In this document: in pieces, positions 1 through 14,375 of the stretch
How the letters are laid out: the number at the start of each line of letters is the position of its first letter
Numbering within the stretch: position 1 is the first letter of the stretch
NCBI GenBank assembly: GCA_963969395.1
Contig: OZ017801.1
Location: forward strand, 19,845,611-19,909,610
Source: Pseudoscleropodium purum
Lineage: Eukaryota > Streptophyta > Bryopsida > Hypnales > Brachytheciaceae
DNA length: 64,000 nucleotides
Direction: 5' to 3'
Position numbers and translations under genes: made by a program
Notes under the pieces: model-generated
Told to the model about the DNA's origin: nothing
The model's database searches: none
What the model saw: the letters and a program-made list of their open reading frames with translations, nothing else

Positions 1-271
1 TTTGTATTTGGGAGTGTTGATTGCACTTAGTAGCTTTGGGATTACTGCTCTGAAGACTTAATTTCAACAATTTAATTCTAAATTATTAAACTAAAGAAAC
101 TATTAAAAAATGATATTTTTTTATTACGTTGTCTAGTAGTCCATACCTTAAGAATATCCAAATGATTTAAAATTAAAATTTTGACAGTATAGAAAAAAGT
201 GAACATTAAATGTTCACAAGTGCACAAACATCTTGTCGTAGTACTAGTCGATTGTAGTTTGCAAGCACCTT
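1..271. other. AT-rich intergenic, no gene seen
   Basis: AT-rich sequence with no recognisable coding potential. Its last eight bases (264-271, AGCACCTT) are the left target-site duplication of the MITE that follows. Confidence 0.6.
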
Positions 272-491
272 CAGGGTTGACGAATCTCAACGTCCGCCCC
301 CAAATAGCGTTCGTTTTCCGGACGTCCGGACGCTAGCAGACGTAGCGTCCCTCCCACCGTCGGAAGGCGGACGCCCAGATCGTGCAAACCACATTAGTCC
401 GCATGTCGATCAGACGGTCGTAACCGGGTGGACGGGGCGAACAGGCGGACGCGAATGTCAGCGTCCACGTCCGGACGTCGTGTCAACCCTG
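272..491. mobile_element. hAT-type MITE copy 1, GC-rich, 8-bp TSD
   Basis: A 220-bp element begins CAGGGTTGAC and ends GTCAACCCTG, so it has terminal inverted repeats of about 10 bp. It is flanked by a perfect 8-bp direct repeat AGCACCTT (264-271 and 492-499). An 8-bp duplication with (C/T)AGGG termini is the hallmark of the hAT superfamily. The interior is strikingly GC- and CpG-rich, made mostly of reiterated CGTCC/GGACG words, and has no open frame, so the element is non-autonomous. A second copy lies at 40799-40994. Confidence 0.85.
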
Positions 492-499
492 AGCACCTT

Positions 500-2050
500 G
501 ATCCTTGATTCTTCTTGAGTGGGAGATTTAAATCTTGATTCACTTTCATATCCTTTCTCTTTAAAAAGATGGTCTATCACAAGGTAGTTAGCCAAAAATG
601 ATTACAATCTTCTTGGATAAAATGTTGCATTCTTCCATCCTAAAAGTCATTCCTAAGACAAATTTTGCCCTATAGTTCTAAACAATATATCTACATTCAA
701 AAAACACTAGTATATCAAGATCCAAATTTGAATTTGTTTCTACTCATGGTATCCAAGGCTAAGGATCCTTTTAATCATGCAATGGATCCAATCTAAATAC
801 AAAAATGTAATATTCACTTTAGAAACCACACACTTTGTTAATTGGCTCTTTGCAAGATTCTACTATTTTTTCACTAGAGCAAAGAGGGCAACACCATGTG
901 CCAAAGCTTGAGTAGGCTTCTATTGCATAACAAGATGAAAGCAAAACTAGGATGAAGAAAATATACTGATACTCCTTGCTTTAATGAAAAAGAATACATC
1001 TGAGTGTACCTCTTGTGAGTATAAATAGGTTGTGACAAACATTGTTGGTGTGTAGTAAGGAAAATATTATGGATTGTTTAAAGTATCAAATTCTTCCCAC
1101 TATCTCCTATAATGTATTTGGTGTATGAAAGAAACATCAAATGTCAAAGAAATTTAGCTAAATTAGGTTTGGTTGTATAATTTGTGGTGGCATGAATGAA
1201 GTAGTGGGAGACATTTCAAGATAGAAATCTATAATGCAAAGTGATCTTATATAACAAATGTTGGTTCAATTACTTGTCCATACTTTCAATAGGTGCGACA
1301 ATATACAATCATGGCTTTGTTGTAGTCATCAAATCATTTCTTTATGGAGATTGTGGTCTTGGTGAATTCTTTTGATTGCGTAAGTGTTGGCTTCGTTACC
1401 AAATGTGTTACTAATTTTTGTTCAATTTCAACGCACAAATAGATCAATTCACAAATTGTGACTTGTAGTCAAAATTGGAATCTTAAATTCCAATTAGAAA
1501 TCTTTAACGAGGAAATTAGTACAAGGAAGAGGGTGTAGGAACACAAATAGAGAGACACCATATTGGATCCCTAATCCCTAACCTATCACATTCCCAATTT
1601 CCAATTAATGTCTATTGATTGAAGAGTCCCTTTTTGCTAAGTCAACCACCTTTTGGCAACTCAATCTATCCTGAAGAGTGAAGTGTGATTTTCTAATACA
1701 ATATATATAACTAGGCAATTGATTGTAAATTAATTAATTAATTATAAAAATATGGATACATATATACATATGAAGCTCATGCACATAGCACTAGGAAGCC
1801 CTACAGTGACCCCAAAGTTTTCTAATTTCATGTAAAGTTGAAGACATTTTACAAGGAAAGTTTAACCCCTAAGCACTCCAAATTCCAAAGTGATGGAATG
1901 GATTGCTTCAAGGCAATGTTTCATCCAAATAACTACTCATTCATCAAAGTAAAACAACAATCCTATATGAATAAATTGATGAATGAGGTAACCGCTAGGG
2001 TTGTTCAAAAGATATAAGCGAAAATATGCAGACATTCAGCAAGCAATTAA
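500..2050. other. AT-rich intergenic, no gene seen
   Basis: About 1.5 kb of AT-rich sequence without convincing ORFs, long repeats or RNA genes. The last 300 bases before 2358 are less AT-rich and probably include the 3' untranslated region of the minus-strand peptidase gene. Confidence 0.5.
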
Positions 2051-2357
2051 GGATTAACGACACATCGGTAACACTGTGACGGAAGGGTGAAAAAGGTTTC
2101 AGGTCTTTCTACCTTACATTAAAACTTGATAAATTCCAGTTAAGAAATCTAAATGTCTCATCAAACAAGAATCAGACATGTGCTAAAATTTTGAGACCAA
2201 TGTCAGGAAATAATCTACTAGAAAATCACTGAAGCTAATTCTGGCACTCATAGTTTCTTACACCATAGTACAAATAATAGATGCCATCAATCCATCCACC
2301 TATAGCTACCACTTTCCAAAATTTTGGTTAAATAGTTTCCCGGAACAAATCTGGTGC

Positions 2358-5300
2358 TTAAGTTGTTGGTCGCGTCATTGTTGACATTCCACGACCGTGA
2401 GTCAGAGGCATATTCGCAACAGGCTCATCTTCTGCACATACATGGCACCACAATTTAGTGTAAGCCATAGTAATTGTCATTTTAGTTACAATTTTCAGTT
2501 CATTCAGAGAAAAAAGAAGGGAATGAGTTGCACTATGTTTTGTACAAACACCAATCTTGGTCATTTATAATATTCAACTCATCTTCTAGAAAGCCCAATA
2601 CCACTAACTTTTCCTTCAGAAATTAGCTCTATCCTAGTGACAAGATTTGTCTTCTGATTAAAATATTTGAGCTTACAAGAAGTAGAGCACCTAAAGTTTT
2701 CATTTTTCTATTTGAACATCCATAGAGCAGCATCTCCAATGTTGATACAAATACTAGATTCTCACAATGAAAAAACAAACTCAACACATACCGATGATCT
2801 CTTCTGTCACAGCTTCCTTGTCCACTTCCACGCCCGCAATTCCCATGCATGTAAACAGGGACGCGTCATCTAGACTAAGGTAATTGTACGCATTATAGAC
2901 ATCATCTGCCGTTGCTACCTCATACAAGTATGGCAAGTCCCGTAAGCATCCCACATCCTGCAAATTGCGGAGAGACCGACCACGCATAATGGTAAGGGGG
3001 TGGGTAAGGGGTCACAGGAGGCCACAAGGAGGAAATCTCTGGTTTGTAGACTGTTATATAAGGGTACACAGGAGAGATCCAAATAAGAAACTATTGACAA
3101 CAAAAATTCAATCTGATATCATACAACTACATTACCAAAGTAGGGTTTTTGACAATATCAGAGTTGAGTGGACGTTACCTTCCTACTCACAGAAGGCGCC
3201 TGAAGATGTGTGAGCAATCCTAACCAATATGTGTTGTCCTTTGAATCAGATTCATGACGCATCAAAAGTGTCCTCTTTGCCTGAAATTGCTCACACAAAG
3301 TTTCAAGTTTAAATACCTGACTCTTCATTACCAAACTAAAACTGTCGACCAAAATTTTAAAAATGACGATCAGAAAATTAAGGACAGAATAATACGGGAA
3401 TAAACTACGGCTCCATTTGAACCGGCGAGAAATAGCACAATGATATAAGAGCAGTGTACCCGATCAAGCTCTCTCTGATTGATTCTGCTGCCTTGGATAC
3501 TGCGAAGCACATTCAGAGATGCATCGACAGCATATTTTATCTGCAAAAGGTGATGCCAAAACGTATCAAAACAAGGGGCTCATCAAAACAACAGGCATAC
3601 AGAGCAAACTCAGCCTAACAAATTGAACATCACAATTCTGACGGGTTGGACGGATAGGGAGTGTCAAATTGGGTTACTGGAAAATGACCTCCTTTCCCCG
3701 ATAACTGTGAACTTTAGACTAACTTTAGGCTAATCATACTAAACCATCATAGGACCGAAAGCTCAATGCCAAAAGAAGGGACATCTCACCTTAGCAGGGG
3801 TGGACGTCACAGATATGACAAACCAACCAGCTTTCAGCCGGTCGAAGAGGCTCAACTCAAATGACACATCATATGTCAAGCCTAGCGCATCCCTAACTGT
3901 TGTAAATAATCTGCAGCAAGGTCGATAAGCTCCAGAATCAAACCATGATTCAAATTCAAGAACCCGGAACATAAATACAACTCAAATATACAAGGAACAA
4001 GAAATGGAAAAATCATCTCAACGTATAAAAATTGAAGTTGAAATTCTAAATTCACACAGTGCTGACAATATATAAACACCCATAAACAATAGGTGTTCGT
4101 ACGAATACTCGACGAATTTGGAAACCCACCGTGCATTGATAATCTCTGCCAACAAAGTCAATGCTACTGACGCATACAGGGGATGACGATGCCTCTTCCA
4201 ACAGAGAATTTCACTGTTATCTTTGATTACTTCTACACCAGGTGGGGCCAATGCCCTAGCTTGCTCCTCTGGAAAACAACCCAAAGAATTGTCAGACACC
4301 TTTCATGACTGAAGAGCATGAAAAAAGATTAGCCATGTATACCAACGAACCTTCTGATTCCCAGATAAATTTTCTTCTATCTACCTCAAGGGGCGAGACT
4401 AAGCAATAGTTCGAACATGTAGAAGTTCCCGGTGCCCAATGAAAACGAGAAGTTGATCAAATCAACGGTAGTATGTTGGGCCCCACAGCCCAAAGAATGA
4501 AATTCTCATGTCTAGTAAAATTAGAATTGGAACACGTGGATACAGGAATACTGGCATTCTAGAATTTTTATTAGGGTTATTTAAAATATTAAAAAATGAG
4601 GATTATACATAGGATTGCCCTGAAGAAAAATGGCAATAGACTTATGAAAATTATAAGTTTCTACTCAGGGTAAAGACGCTTGCGAGTGGCCCCTTACTCG
4701 CCATGTACTCCGACTAATCAAAAATGAAACCTCGAAGATCAGCGACCACTGGTTCTAAGTTCAAACAGACAGACCTGATAAGGATGGAGGAACAGGCTCG
4801 ATTAAGGTGTTCAGATCTCGCCCATCAGAAGTAAATCCCCATCTATTAGGGGCAGCGCCAGCTATGTATGCACATGCTCTCTCGTCTGTATCCCGTAAGA
4901 ACACCTGCAAAATTTCACTCCACAGGCTTAGAATGCCCATTAAAGAAAATAAACAAGCGAGATTTCATTTAAAAAATAGAAAGCACATCATAGAAGAAAG
5001 CTACGCATATTTATTGAATCGATAATGAGTTCCGACTGCAAGCCTACCTGCTGCGTTCGCAATTCCGGAGTGGAATTAGCGTTGATCACTACAGGCTTCT
5101 CCTCCCCAATACCCCGCAGCTGCTCGTCACTGCTAGGTGGGGTGACAGTACCAAGATAATCCAGTAAGCATGATTCCACTTCGCTTTCTGTGAAATCCCC
5201 TACAACACATACCTGGAAACATCCAAAAGGTGAACAGGTTAACAAGTGTTGAACATAGGGTCGTATGGATCACTTCAAGAAAATCGCACTTGGTAAGTAA

Positions 5301-8300
5301 CAAGAATAAATAGTAATGATTCTTAAAGTGCTTCCCATACTACTACCACAATTCACAAAGCCGTAGACCAACTCGAGGTAGCGCTAAACTGACACATTTA
5401 GACCGAACAAGTGTAAATAAATTTCAGCAGAGCAGTATTCTAGACCAATCACAAAAGGGTATGAGAACCGTTTCATAAATGGCCAGATTCAAAGGACTGT
5501 GGAGAAACTAAGAAATGTTGCAAAGTACAAAACAGATTTCGACTACTTCCATACCTCCATGTTTGATGGAACCAACTGCTTCATCACAGCTTCCCGCACA
5601 ATAGGTAACGTCAGGTTCTCAATGGCTTCAGGTGAGGGTTCAATAAAGCGTTCTTCACTGTTAAACATGGCACGCATCAACCGATGAGCAGTTGCTCGCT
5701 CCAAGCTTTTCGGCATCGCACGATAATGTGAGAGGTAGAGTTGCTTAGCCCTATCCAAGGCATCGTCCAGCCATACATTATGCTGCAAGAAAGAGAACGT
5801 GTTTAGTTATACAATAGAAACCACGAAGATCATGAATTGATAGGCTGATCACGGGAAGGGACTGGAGAAATCAAAACGTAGGGATTACTGTCAAGGACTT
5901 GTCTTCTGTTTAGTATAACCAGAAGTTCTTCAGAACACAAAAACACGAAGTCTAGCATCAACAACCATAAAAAGCGTTGTCTAAAAATCATGAAATATGA
6001 AACATAAATCCTTAGATGAGACAAGAATATCAATACCTCAAGAACCATGTGAAGAAGTTGAAAAGTGGCACGCATGCCACCATCACGAAGTGTAAAATGG
6101 AAATCCATGCACAGAAACTCTTCGTCTGCTTCCAGCACGCAATTGATCAAGTTTCCAACACAAAAAAGTTCCACCTGTTCAGTCCCCAAGGAAAAAAACA
6201 CAAATTAGTCCAGATTCAAGAGAAGTTGTTCTCAAGTCAAAACGTACACTCCCTTCACACTCGACAGATGTAACAAAATCCAAATCATGAGCAACACAAG
6301 TGTGCATTGGTAGCAGCATCAGCAAAAAGGTGTACGTAAAACATAGGCCGCTTACAAGTTTCAAGTTCCAGACAGGAAGGCAGAGAAATCTACCTGTTCC
6401 CTAGAGAAACCACCAACGGCACCTCCCTCACTAAGAGTCCGCACACCCACAGCTACAGCCCCACTGGCACCAGGTTTCTCCTGGGCTCTTCCACCTGCTA
6501 CAACTAGCCTTAAGACCCCTCCCCTAGCCTCATTTTGAGTCATCTGCAAGACAACCATTACAAATGCTGTCAACACATAGAATCCAAACTAAAAGATGAC
6601 ATCTTTGGGCAGGTTACCATACCAAGTTACTCAAATAGCCAACACAATCGTGGCAACAGAAAAAGAACAGCCAAAAAGCATCCGAGGAAAAAATAATAGT
6701 TAATGCGAAACATATCTGTTGACAATATTGGTGACATTAATTAGTATGCAAAATCAAGGACATGAAGAAAAATGCAGTAGAGACACAGCACCTTATAGTT
6801 AACACGAATGCCGTTTGATAATCGACGCTGAATGACACCAGTGGAGTCATCCATGAGTTTTCTCGAACTCTCAGTATCAGTTACTGGGACAAACCGGGGC
6901 TGCCTGTTCATATGCAGAGCAGCCAGTTGGACTGAGCTCAGAAGCTCTGTTGGAACATCAAGCTGCACGTGATTACATGAAGCACAATCTTAAAGTCAGA
7001 ATTTTTCAATCAGGCTTGTGCAGCGTATCATTACAAAAAATCGGTATACGTCAGCAACTAGGACTAAATACAAATTGTACCATTACAGAGCGTCTCGGCA
7101 TTATCACTAAAATGTAGGGCAGCATCTTTAAATTTTCCTTCAGCTTTGTTAGATTGATGGTATAGAACAGAGCATTCTGTCTTGTCGACCTCAGTAACTT
7201 ATAGAAAAGTGACTTGAGTGAAAATATAAGTAGATCACACTGCATAACTCAAGACTTCTAGTGCCATATCTTCAGATGAAGTCAGGATTTCAGTCCATGT
7301 GATCGGGGACATCCACAAATCAAGGCAAACTTGCCTCGGGCTCAGAGACCAAAGGCTCATTCAGACCATCAGAGATAGCACCAAGAATAGCCTCAGGGGT
7401 GATGTCGAAGTCCTTGTCCCCCACTCCTTCGACGTGAAGAAATTTTGGTACACACGCAACTATAGCAGCTGGCACCGGGGCACTAGGTTGTCCAAAATTA
7501 GCCACATACTCCAACATTTTCGCTCCAGCTGCATTCACCTGCTCAATCCCAAGCATCACACCACTCACTGTAAGCTACCTAGTCAAATAAGGGCATTAAT
7601 CATTTAGAACAAGGAACTCACATACACTGCATTCACAACAGTAAATTACGAGTCAAAGATTATATAGAAACAGAAAAAAGATAATATAGACTTGGAGTCC
7701 AGAACCCCAAAACCTTCAGTACAATGCAAGATGCAAGAACAAGCTTACATCTTCCAGAGTGACTGTGCTGGCAACACTCATCAGGCTTTCATGACCTTGC
7801 TGTTGGTCCATGACAGTGTGACCCAGCGCATCACTTTCCATAATGAAGTCCAGATTATCAACTGATGGCACGTTATCTATCATGGCGGCAAGATGCTCGC
7901 TGTCCTTTAGCAAAGCATTCAGATAACGATGAAGCTCGCCTCTTGTTACTCCAAATTTGTGTAACCTCCTAACCTGCAACAGTCAAGGAGTTCCTTATGC
8001 GACACAGCAAGCAACCTATAAACCAAATGAAGAAAATGAGCATCTTCAGTGACATGGCCCATTCTATACACCTAATGTTCTTTGAAATGAATAGCATTAT
8101 ATAGATAGAATCTCTCATTCTGTCATTCATCTTTTCAAAATCTAAGAAATAGGAGAATACAAAGCATTGGTGGAGCTAACCTCTTGGACGCCAACTTTGA
8201 CTGCACCTTCCCAATGATTGGGTTCTGCAGTTATAGTAAGAGTAGTAACGGTGCATGCTTCTCGACCCGAGTCACTGTGGTCAAGTTCAATTCCATTGAA

Positions 8301-11300
8301 TGGTGGATTGGCACTCTGCAAAACATAATTGCAAATATCACTAAAGAAAGGCTCACTACATACAAAAGAAAACCTCAGTTCGAAAATGAACAAGCTCAAT
8401 TTCACAAAAGTACATGCTCGAGCTACTGTAAGAGAACTCTAGAAGTGAAATACAAAAAAAAGACCTAACAATGATATGTAACCCCATCGCATAAAATATC
8501 TTTATGAAGGAGTAGAACCTCGAACATCTATAACACAGCAAGTAATAAATACCTTGTAACGGGTATTGATGCGAAACTGAAGTGTCGATAGAACGATGCG
8601 TCTCATCAGGACATCTCTCAAATCAGAAAATGTTTGCACTTTTTGTACAGGAGTCTGCGCATCAAGCCAGAAGAATTTGAAATGAGATAAGAGTCTCCAA
8701 GACTGAGGAGAGGTATTAGCAGCGAAGAGAAAACTCATCTGCATTCAGTACCATGATCTGATGAAACGAATTTCAACGTGAATGCCAACAAGGGAGTCGA
8801 TGACAATGATTCAGATCATAGAAATGACTGAAGAAGTTTCCAGGGCAAAACAACTATCACCTTGCAGAATAAACTGATGGAGAAGTTCTGAAGGAGCTCA
8901 TGTTGGAATATAACAGGGTTTTTCAGCTGGTTTTCAGCACCTGGCAAGGACCATGCGTGCTGTACTGGGGGTCGGACAGGATGCCGTTCCTTCAAAGTGG
9001 CAACTGTCATGGCGGTTGGGTTAATGTTCTCTAAGGAAGTCTGGGTCGATGTGATCACCCCTGCCGGTGTCGAAGCAAATTGTGCCTACCCAACAAAATC
9101 ATCTCGTAAGATTCACCAATGTAGAAGCACCCCCGACGCTTCATGCATTAATAAACCTCTAGAAACTCCTAGAAACGCTTGCATAAAGTGGAAAAGGTCA
9201 CACGTAAGCTGATGACATGGCAAGGCAAGGAGAATCCAGCATACCTCAATCATCTCAATGGTCCGACTAACACTGCGAATATCACCAACTATGAAGAGAG
9301 TGGCATTCGCTGGGAAGTACCAACGTTCATGAAAAGCCTTAATTGTTTCAGGGTCCCACTTCTTTATTTGCTCCTCCAAGCCTATAGGAAAGCGATACCC
9401 TAACATGTTTTCTGAATGCAAATGCTGAAGAAGCTGCAGTCAATCATTAACAATTCACAGCGTTCAGATAAGAGAGTAATTGGTCAGGAATACTAAACCA
9501 TTCTTGAATATGTACCAAAACTCTTCTGCTTATTATGCTTGCAGAGAAACCAAGGAACATAAAAAGATCTCAAAAGCAAAAATGTAAGAGAAGTAACACC
9601 TGACAATCAACCCTGTATTCAATGGTATTCATCATCTGTAGCTCAGACAGCACCGCTCTTCTCTCCTTCTCCACCCGAGATGCCAAAAATTTAGGCTTAA
9701 ACGCAATCTGCGTATCACTCAGAAAAATAGGCTGCCGGTTAAAAACCCTCTTGTACAAGCTTCAAACACACAAGAGTCTAAAATTTTGTTACCAAAGAAC
9801 ATGCACGCTCTCCACAAACTTCGGAAACACACACCATAAAAAATTGGCTTACTGCGATGGCCACGGAGGCCCGCATTCAGATCACACGAGTTCTGTAATA
9901 GAATAATATAAGAAACTTTCACAGGGATTGTAGAAGGAAAGTAAGATAGCTCATTTCTCAGGTTCAATTCCAGTAGGCTCCAATCATACCATGCCCCATC
10001 ATTGCAGTCAAGAGGCATACCTCGTGGAGTGCTTCCAGCACAAGAGGGAGCAAGGGCTCCTGCGAGCCTTGAGCAGTGACTGGCGAGTGAACATGGAAGA
10101 CAGTGTGATGAAAATCTGTGTATGCATTGGACCGAGCGCCTGTCCCCAGAAGCTTTTCACGCTTCTTGCTCCCCAAGAAAGCCACATGTTCGATCATGTG
10201 AGCAATACCCTGTTCATTATCTAACTCATCAACTGATCCGACATGCATCTCCATGTGGGCCTCGAATCTGCCAACAGCACTCAAATGTCAACCACGACGT
10301 GGAGACGACATTGCACGAACGAAAATACTAACATAAAATGTGCTGCGAACTCCTTTCAACGACAGGAACACATTATTCCGTAAAGCATTCGCTAGACATG
10401 TCCTCAAATCGATAAACATAGCCACTGAAGGAGATGGGGATGGACGAGACGTCACAATTGCGTAAATAGATCTTCCTATGACATTCAAAAGCTCTCGTAC
10501 CAGACAATCATAGTGAAGCCATAGCCTACAACTGAAAAAGGGTCCAACGCTACAACCAACAATCCTGAAATCGAATACCACCCAAACCCCTGCAACATTA
10601 TCTAAAGTGTAGACTAAAAAACTGCCATCACTTAGCTCCCTAACCAGATGTTCAAATTCGCTAAGCAGAGAACAAGACGTAACTAGCAACAGTTGATTAG
10701 TACCTATTTGGAGGCACCTTGTTCGGTAAAATAACATATTGCAATCCATTCGTCAACCGCCCATGGTGCAATTTGGGATGTGTAGGTAGCTTGGACGCTA
10801 AAAAGTCGGCAGCGTCTAGTTCCTTTCCTAAAGCATCTTCTAAACCCTGTGATTGATCTTCAACCTCCAGGACCCCTTCCTCCGGCATCCATGTCAAATT
10901 TGCGGCATGAGGTTCGTTCGGCCCTGCCGTGGCTTGTGTCAGCTGCCACACACTATACCTCAGCATTGCATCGTACAACAATAGCGCAATTGCCGCAATT
11001 GCCGTAATTGCTAGGAAATCAAATCAAATGCAAAGATCTCAAATTCTCCAGAAAATGCAGCATCTCCACTCCTTCAAGCACGATGAAAAGTCCAAGTGAG
11101 TAGAGAGTGAGTGCAGAAGATGGGCGACTTACGAAAAGAGCTCTCTTCGAAAAAACCTTTTGCATTCCATCGTGACTTGGCGAATTGCGAGGACTTGGAG
11201 CTAACCAATTCAAGCTTGTCCTTCGCCTAAATTTATTGCTACAAGTCACACATTCCACGGCCTTTGAAGCCGATAGGTTGCTATGGCGTTTGTGCACTGC

Positions 11301-12241
11301 TAGCCTTCTGTCAAGGCCCTTCTGCTCGATATTCCCATCCCCACCTTGTAACCATCTGAGATACCACCATACGAGAAATTACTCAGAAACTGTACCAAAT
11401 TGAGAAATTCTCCAAACCGAGGTAACTTCATCTCTCCAAGACTATACAATTGTCAAATGAAAAGCTCTCCAACCCAAGGACTTCTTAAACTGCAAAAGCG
11501 CCACTTGATCAGTTGTTCAGCTGGTGTAAATCCCCTCACTCACAAAATATGGAACTCAAGTCCAAGTAAAGAACATCTTCTAACAAAGTTTTGACCCTTC
11601 GTAACTTTTGCATGACGTCTCAAAACCTAACACAGTCTAATAATTCGCCTAATACGCTCATCAGCAAAAATGGAGATTTCGGTTCTCCCACCTGACAACA
11701 ACCAAAAAGAAACTAAAAAAATGGCTCCAATTGAGCAGAACTTATTGCGACAGATGCAGAATCGGGAACCTCCACTGCAAGATGTTCCTACTAGAGACAT
11801 CTGGAACAGAAGACATCTAGGAGAGCCTGTGTATATTGCAACTGCGTGTCTACATTCTAACCGAATTGATTCAACAAAAAGTGAAAAGAATTCGTCAGTC
11901 AAAATTGCATACTGCTAAATTCACCAAAGAATTGACAAACAGGTCGAGCTGAACCCGACGAAATCCCATTCATATCCTTAGAATCTCCAAATTTTAGGTC
12001 AACCAACCAATCGCCAATTCCTTCCCAAAAAACATAAATCTCAGATTGCTTCGTCCACAAACCTAATCTTCGGAGCGGCAATTCGGCACACGGGATCCCC
12101 TCGCACCACATCACTCCGCGTGCGAATCCCGCCCGGTGCCAAACTGGTAGCGGACACTCCCGGAGCGCGTCGCGTCGCCAGCCGGCCATTCTGCTGCACC
12201 TGCACCAGCCCCACAGCAGGCGTCACCAGCATGGCCGCCAT
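2358..12241 (-). CDS. SPP: Chloroplast stromal processing peptidase (M16 metalloprotease)
   Basis: This enzyme removes transit peptides from imported proteins in the chloroplast stroma. I traced 23 coding exons: 12241-12063, 11307-11133, 10942-10704, 10267-10021, 9707-9600, 9433-9245, 9085-8861, 8654-8553, 8315-8181, 7973-7749, 7538-7335, 6962-6792, 6543-6394, 6174-6037, 5782-5555, 5212-5048, 4904-4775, 4268-4130, 3910-3790, 3540-3460, 3280-3179, 2957-2792 and 2431-2358. They sum to 3693 bases, in frame, giving 1230 aa; the Arabidopsis protein is about 1265. Residues 1 to about 60 look like a transit peptide rich in Ala, Arg, Ser and Thr. The inverted zinc motif HMIEH is at 221-225 (bases 10186-10200), and the third zinc ligand is Glu302, 77 residues after the second His, as in family M16. 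A second, inactive M16-like half follows. The C-terminus ends TMTRPTT, as in plant SPPs. All introns are GT-AG except one GC-AG. The exon 1-2 junction is the least certain. Confidence 0.93.
6963..7334 (-). other. GC-AG intron of SPP
   Basis: Reading the minus strand, exon 11 ends GAG and is followed by GCAAGT, a classic strong GC donor. The acceptor is GTGCAG before CTTGATGTTCC. This junction keeps phase 0 and rejoins the conserved segment ...SEPE/LDVPTELL. The nearby GT would shift the frame, and reading through meets TGA at once. Confidence 0.8.
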
Positions 12242-12640
12242 CTCCTCCTCGTCCCAGAACCCTGCCCCTGCCCCTGCTCCTCGCCTGTGCTAAACCTAAA
12301 CGGTTCGTTTCTGCACCAAATTGGACGTGAGAAAAGCGGTCGTGGTCGGTCACGTCGACGCCATGCGAGGCGCCCTGGCTGCTGGATTTTGCGAAGCCTT
12401 ATTGCGAGGATTTGCGAAGCGGGATTGTTGCGGGATTTCCCAAGCGGTCGAGAGGGGAGGGGGGGAAGGGGGCCGCGATTGCACCTGGGAAGGATGCTCG
12501 AGCAAGGGATAAGGTGCTGGCTTACTGTTCGCCCGCCGCGTCCACGTGGCTTGCTCTCGTTGGATGAACCCCTCCCCTGCTCAACTGTCTAGTCCGCCCT
12601 TCTGCGGTTTTCACCTGAAGAGAAAAGTTGTCGTGCCATT
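12242..12640 (-). promoter_or_regulatory. GC-rich leader/promoter region of SPP
   Basis: Immediately upstream of the SPP start codon is a 400-bp GC-rich island, after which composition drops sharply to AT-rich intergenic DNA. It most likely holds the transcription start and 5' leader. I cannot place a TATA box or start site. ORFs read through it on either strand have no recognisable protein content. Confidence 0.45.
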
Positions 12641-14375
12641 TGAGTTTCCTTTGCTTCGGGCATCTCCACTCAGATAACATTTTTTACCAATGAGATAGGG
12701 TCCCTTTTGCATCCTTGAAAAAGAGCCCTATAATGATCATAATGTTAACTTCTATTCTTAATATTCCTACTTCAGCCAATTATAATTGTTGAAATTACCC
12801 AAATATTCAAGAAAAGATAATAGCTTCTTAGAAAAGGGAATTGTATGGTTTGGTATATAATATTAAGATAGACTATACCATTCTTGAGTCCTGCTTTTTG
12901 ACCCAAAATTGACTTGTTCATAATTCAATCCTAGTGAATTTCACTCACCTTTTGAGATGGATTCTTGTCCTTTGAATTCCTATTTTTCAAAGATTGATTT
13001 TAGTACATGCATAAAGACAATAATAAACATCTACTACTCTTTCACTTCAAATTTTTATAGAAATTTTTATAAAAGATTTAAGATAATCTTTCTACCACTC
13101 TTTTTTTCTAAAAGGCTAATCAACACAAATTAAGTAGATGTAATTCTTAATATCACATCAAGGTAAATTCCTTGAAGTGTTGGAAATAGATTTACTTGCT
13201 TTGTAAGTCATGTCTACAATGCCTCAAGCCATTAGATTATTACACATAGTTGGGGCAATTGAAGGTATTGCAACTTATAGTGTTTGGATAAAAGTCACTA
13301 CAAATTCTAGGCAAGAAATCCTATTCAATAAAAGTTTGACAAAAATCTTGCAATCATATTAAATTTATTTCAAAAAATCTTAAAAAGTGACTTTGATGTA
13401 AGGTAACAAGGCTAACAATGAGAGTCTATGTATACATGCAAGCCTAAATGTTGTAGTTGTGCACTAGCTCCCACTTGTTTGTATTCCAATTGTTGTCTTG
13501 AACAACAAATTGGCCTTTGGACATGACAACCCTAAGCTCTTTCTTAGTGGATTTTCACAAAAAATATCCTATCTTCCAATTTACTTAGGTCACAATCTTT
13601 GAATAGGCTCTTTAGTTAAATGAATAGAAATGCTCTTTGGTGAAGGCATCTTCAATTGATGACAAGTATAAGTGCTAATTAATGTGTAGGGCCAAGTCAT
13701 GGCCCTCAATTTTGTAGCTGGGTGTTTTCTACCAATGTAAAAGATCCAATGGTTGCCTAGAAAGGGATTGTCAATGCAAGTTTCACATTCTAATTTTGGT
13801 TGTCTAAGTCCATGATTGCAAAAAAAATAATTGGTATGTAGCAAACATGATTACAATGTCTTTAATTTGTAATTATATATGGAAGTACCATAATTAAGGA
13901 TGTCAAAGCTTGTAAAAATATCGACTTAAATGGAGAATGTAACGAGTTGTCAAATTTTAAATTAAAAAAAATGTATTTTTTATTTAAATTTTATTATTAA
14001 AATATAATAAAAATAAAATTTCATTGTTTTTACACATCTGTTGAAAGTCAAACAACCTTCCATAGGGCTGAGACTTCCTATAATGTAAAACTATCCAACT
14101 AAGAAGGATTTAAGCATAATTCCTATTAAAATGAATAATTTCAAATTCTTATAAAATGTCCTAAAAGGATAGATTTTCAAAATTCTTTGTTATTTGAAAA
14201 AATACTCATATACATATTTTCAAATTCTTTGTTATAAATATTCTGCATATCCAAGTGCATATGAGTTTTTTTCACATTAAAAAAGTAGATTCTACAATTT
14301 ATAAAATGCCCCCTTTAACCCCTTCAACCCCTAAACACCTAGATCCTTTTCCAAAATTGATAATTTGAGGAAAAT
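12641..14375. other. AT-rich intergenic, no gene seen
   Basis: AT-rich spacer between the divergent SPP and RPS18 genes. I find no coding exon, RNA gene or bounded element in it. Confidence 0.5.

Noticed and set aside
11399..11902. Additional SPP exon in the long first intron
   Set aside because: Frames there lack family content, and exons 1 and 2 already join in phase with good splice sites.
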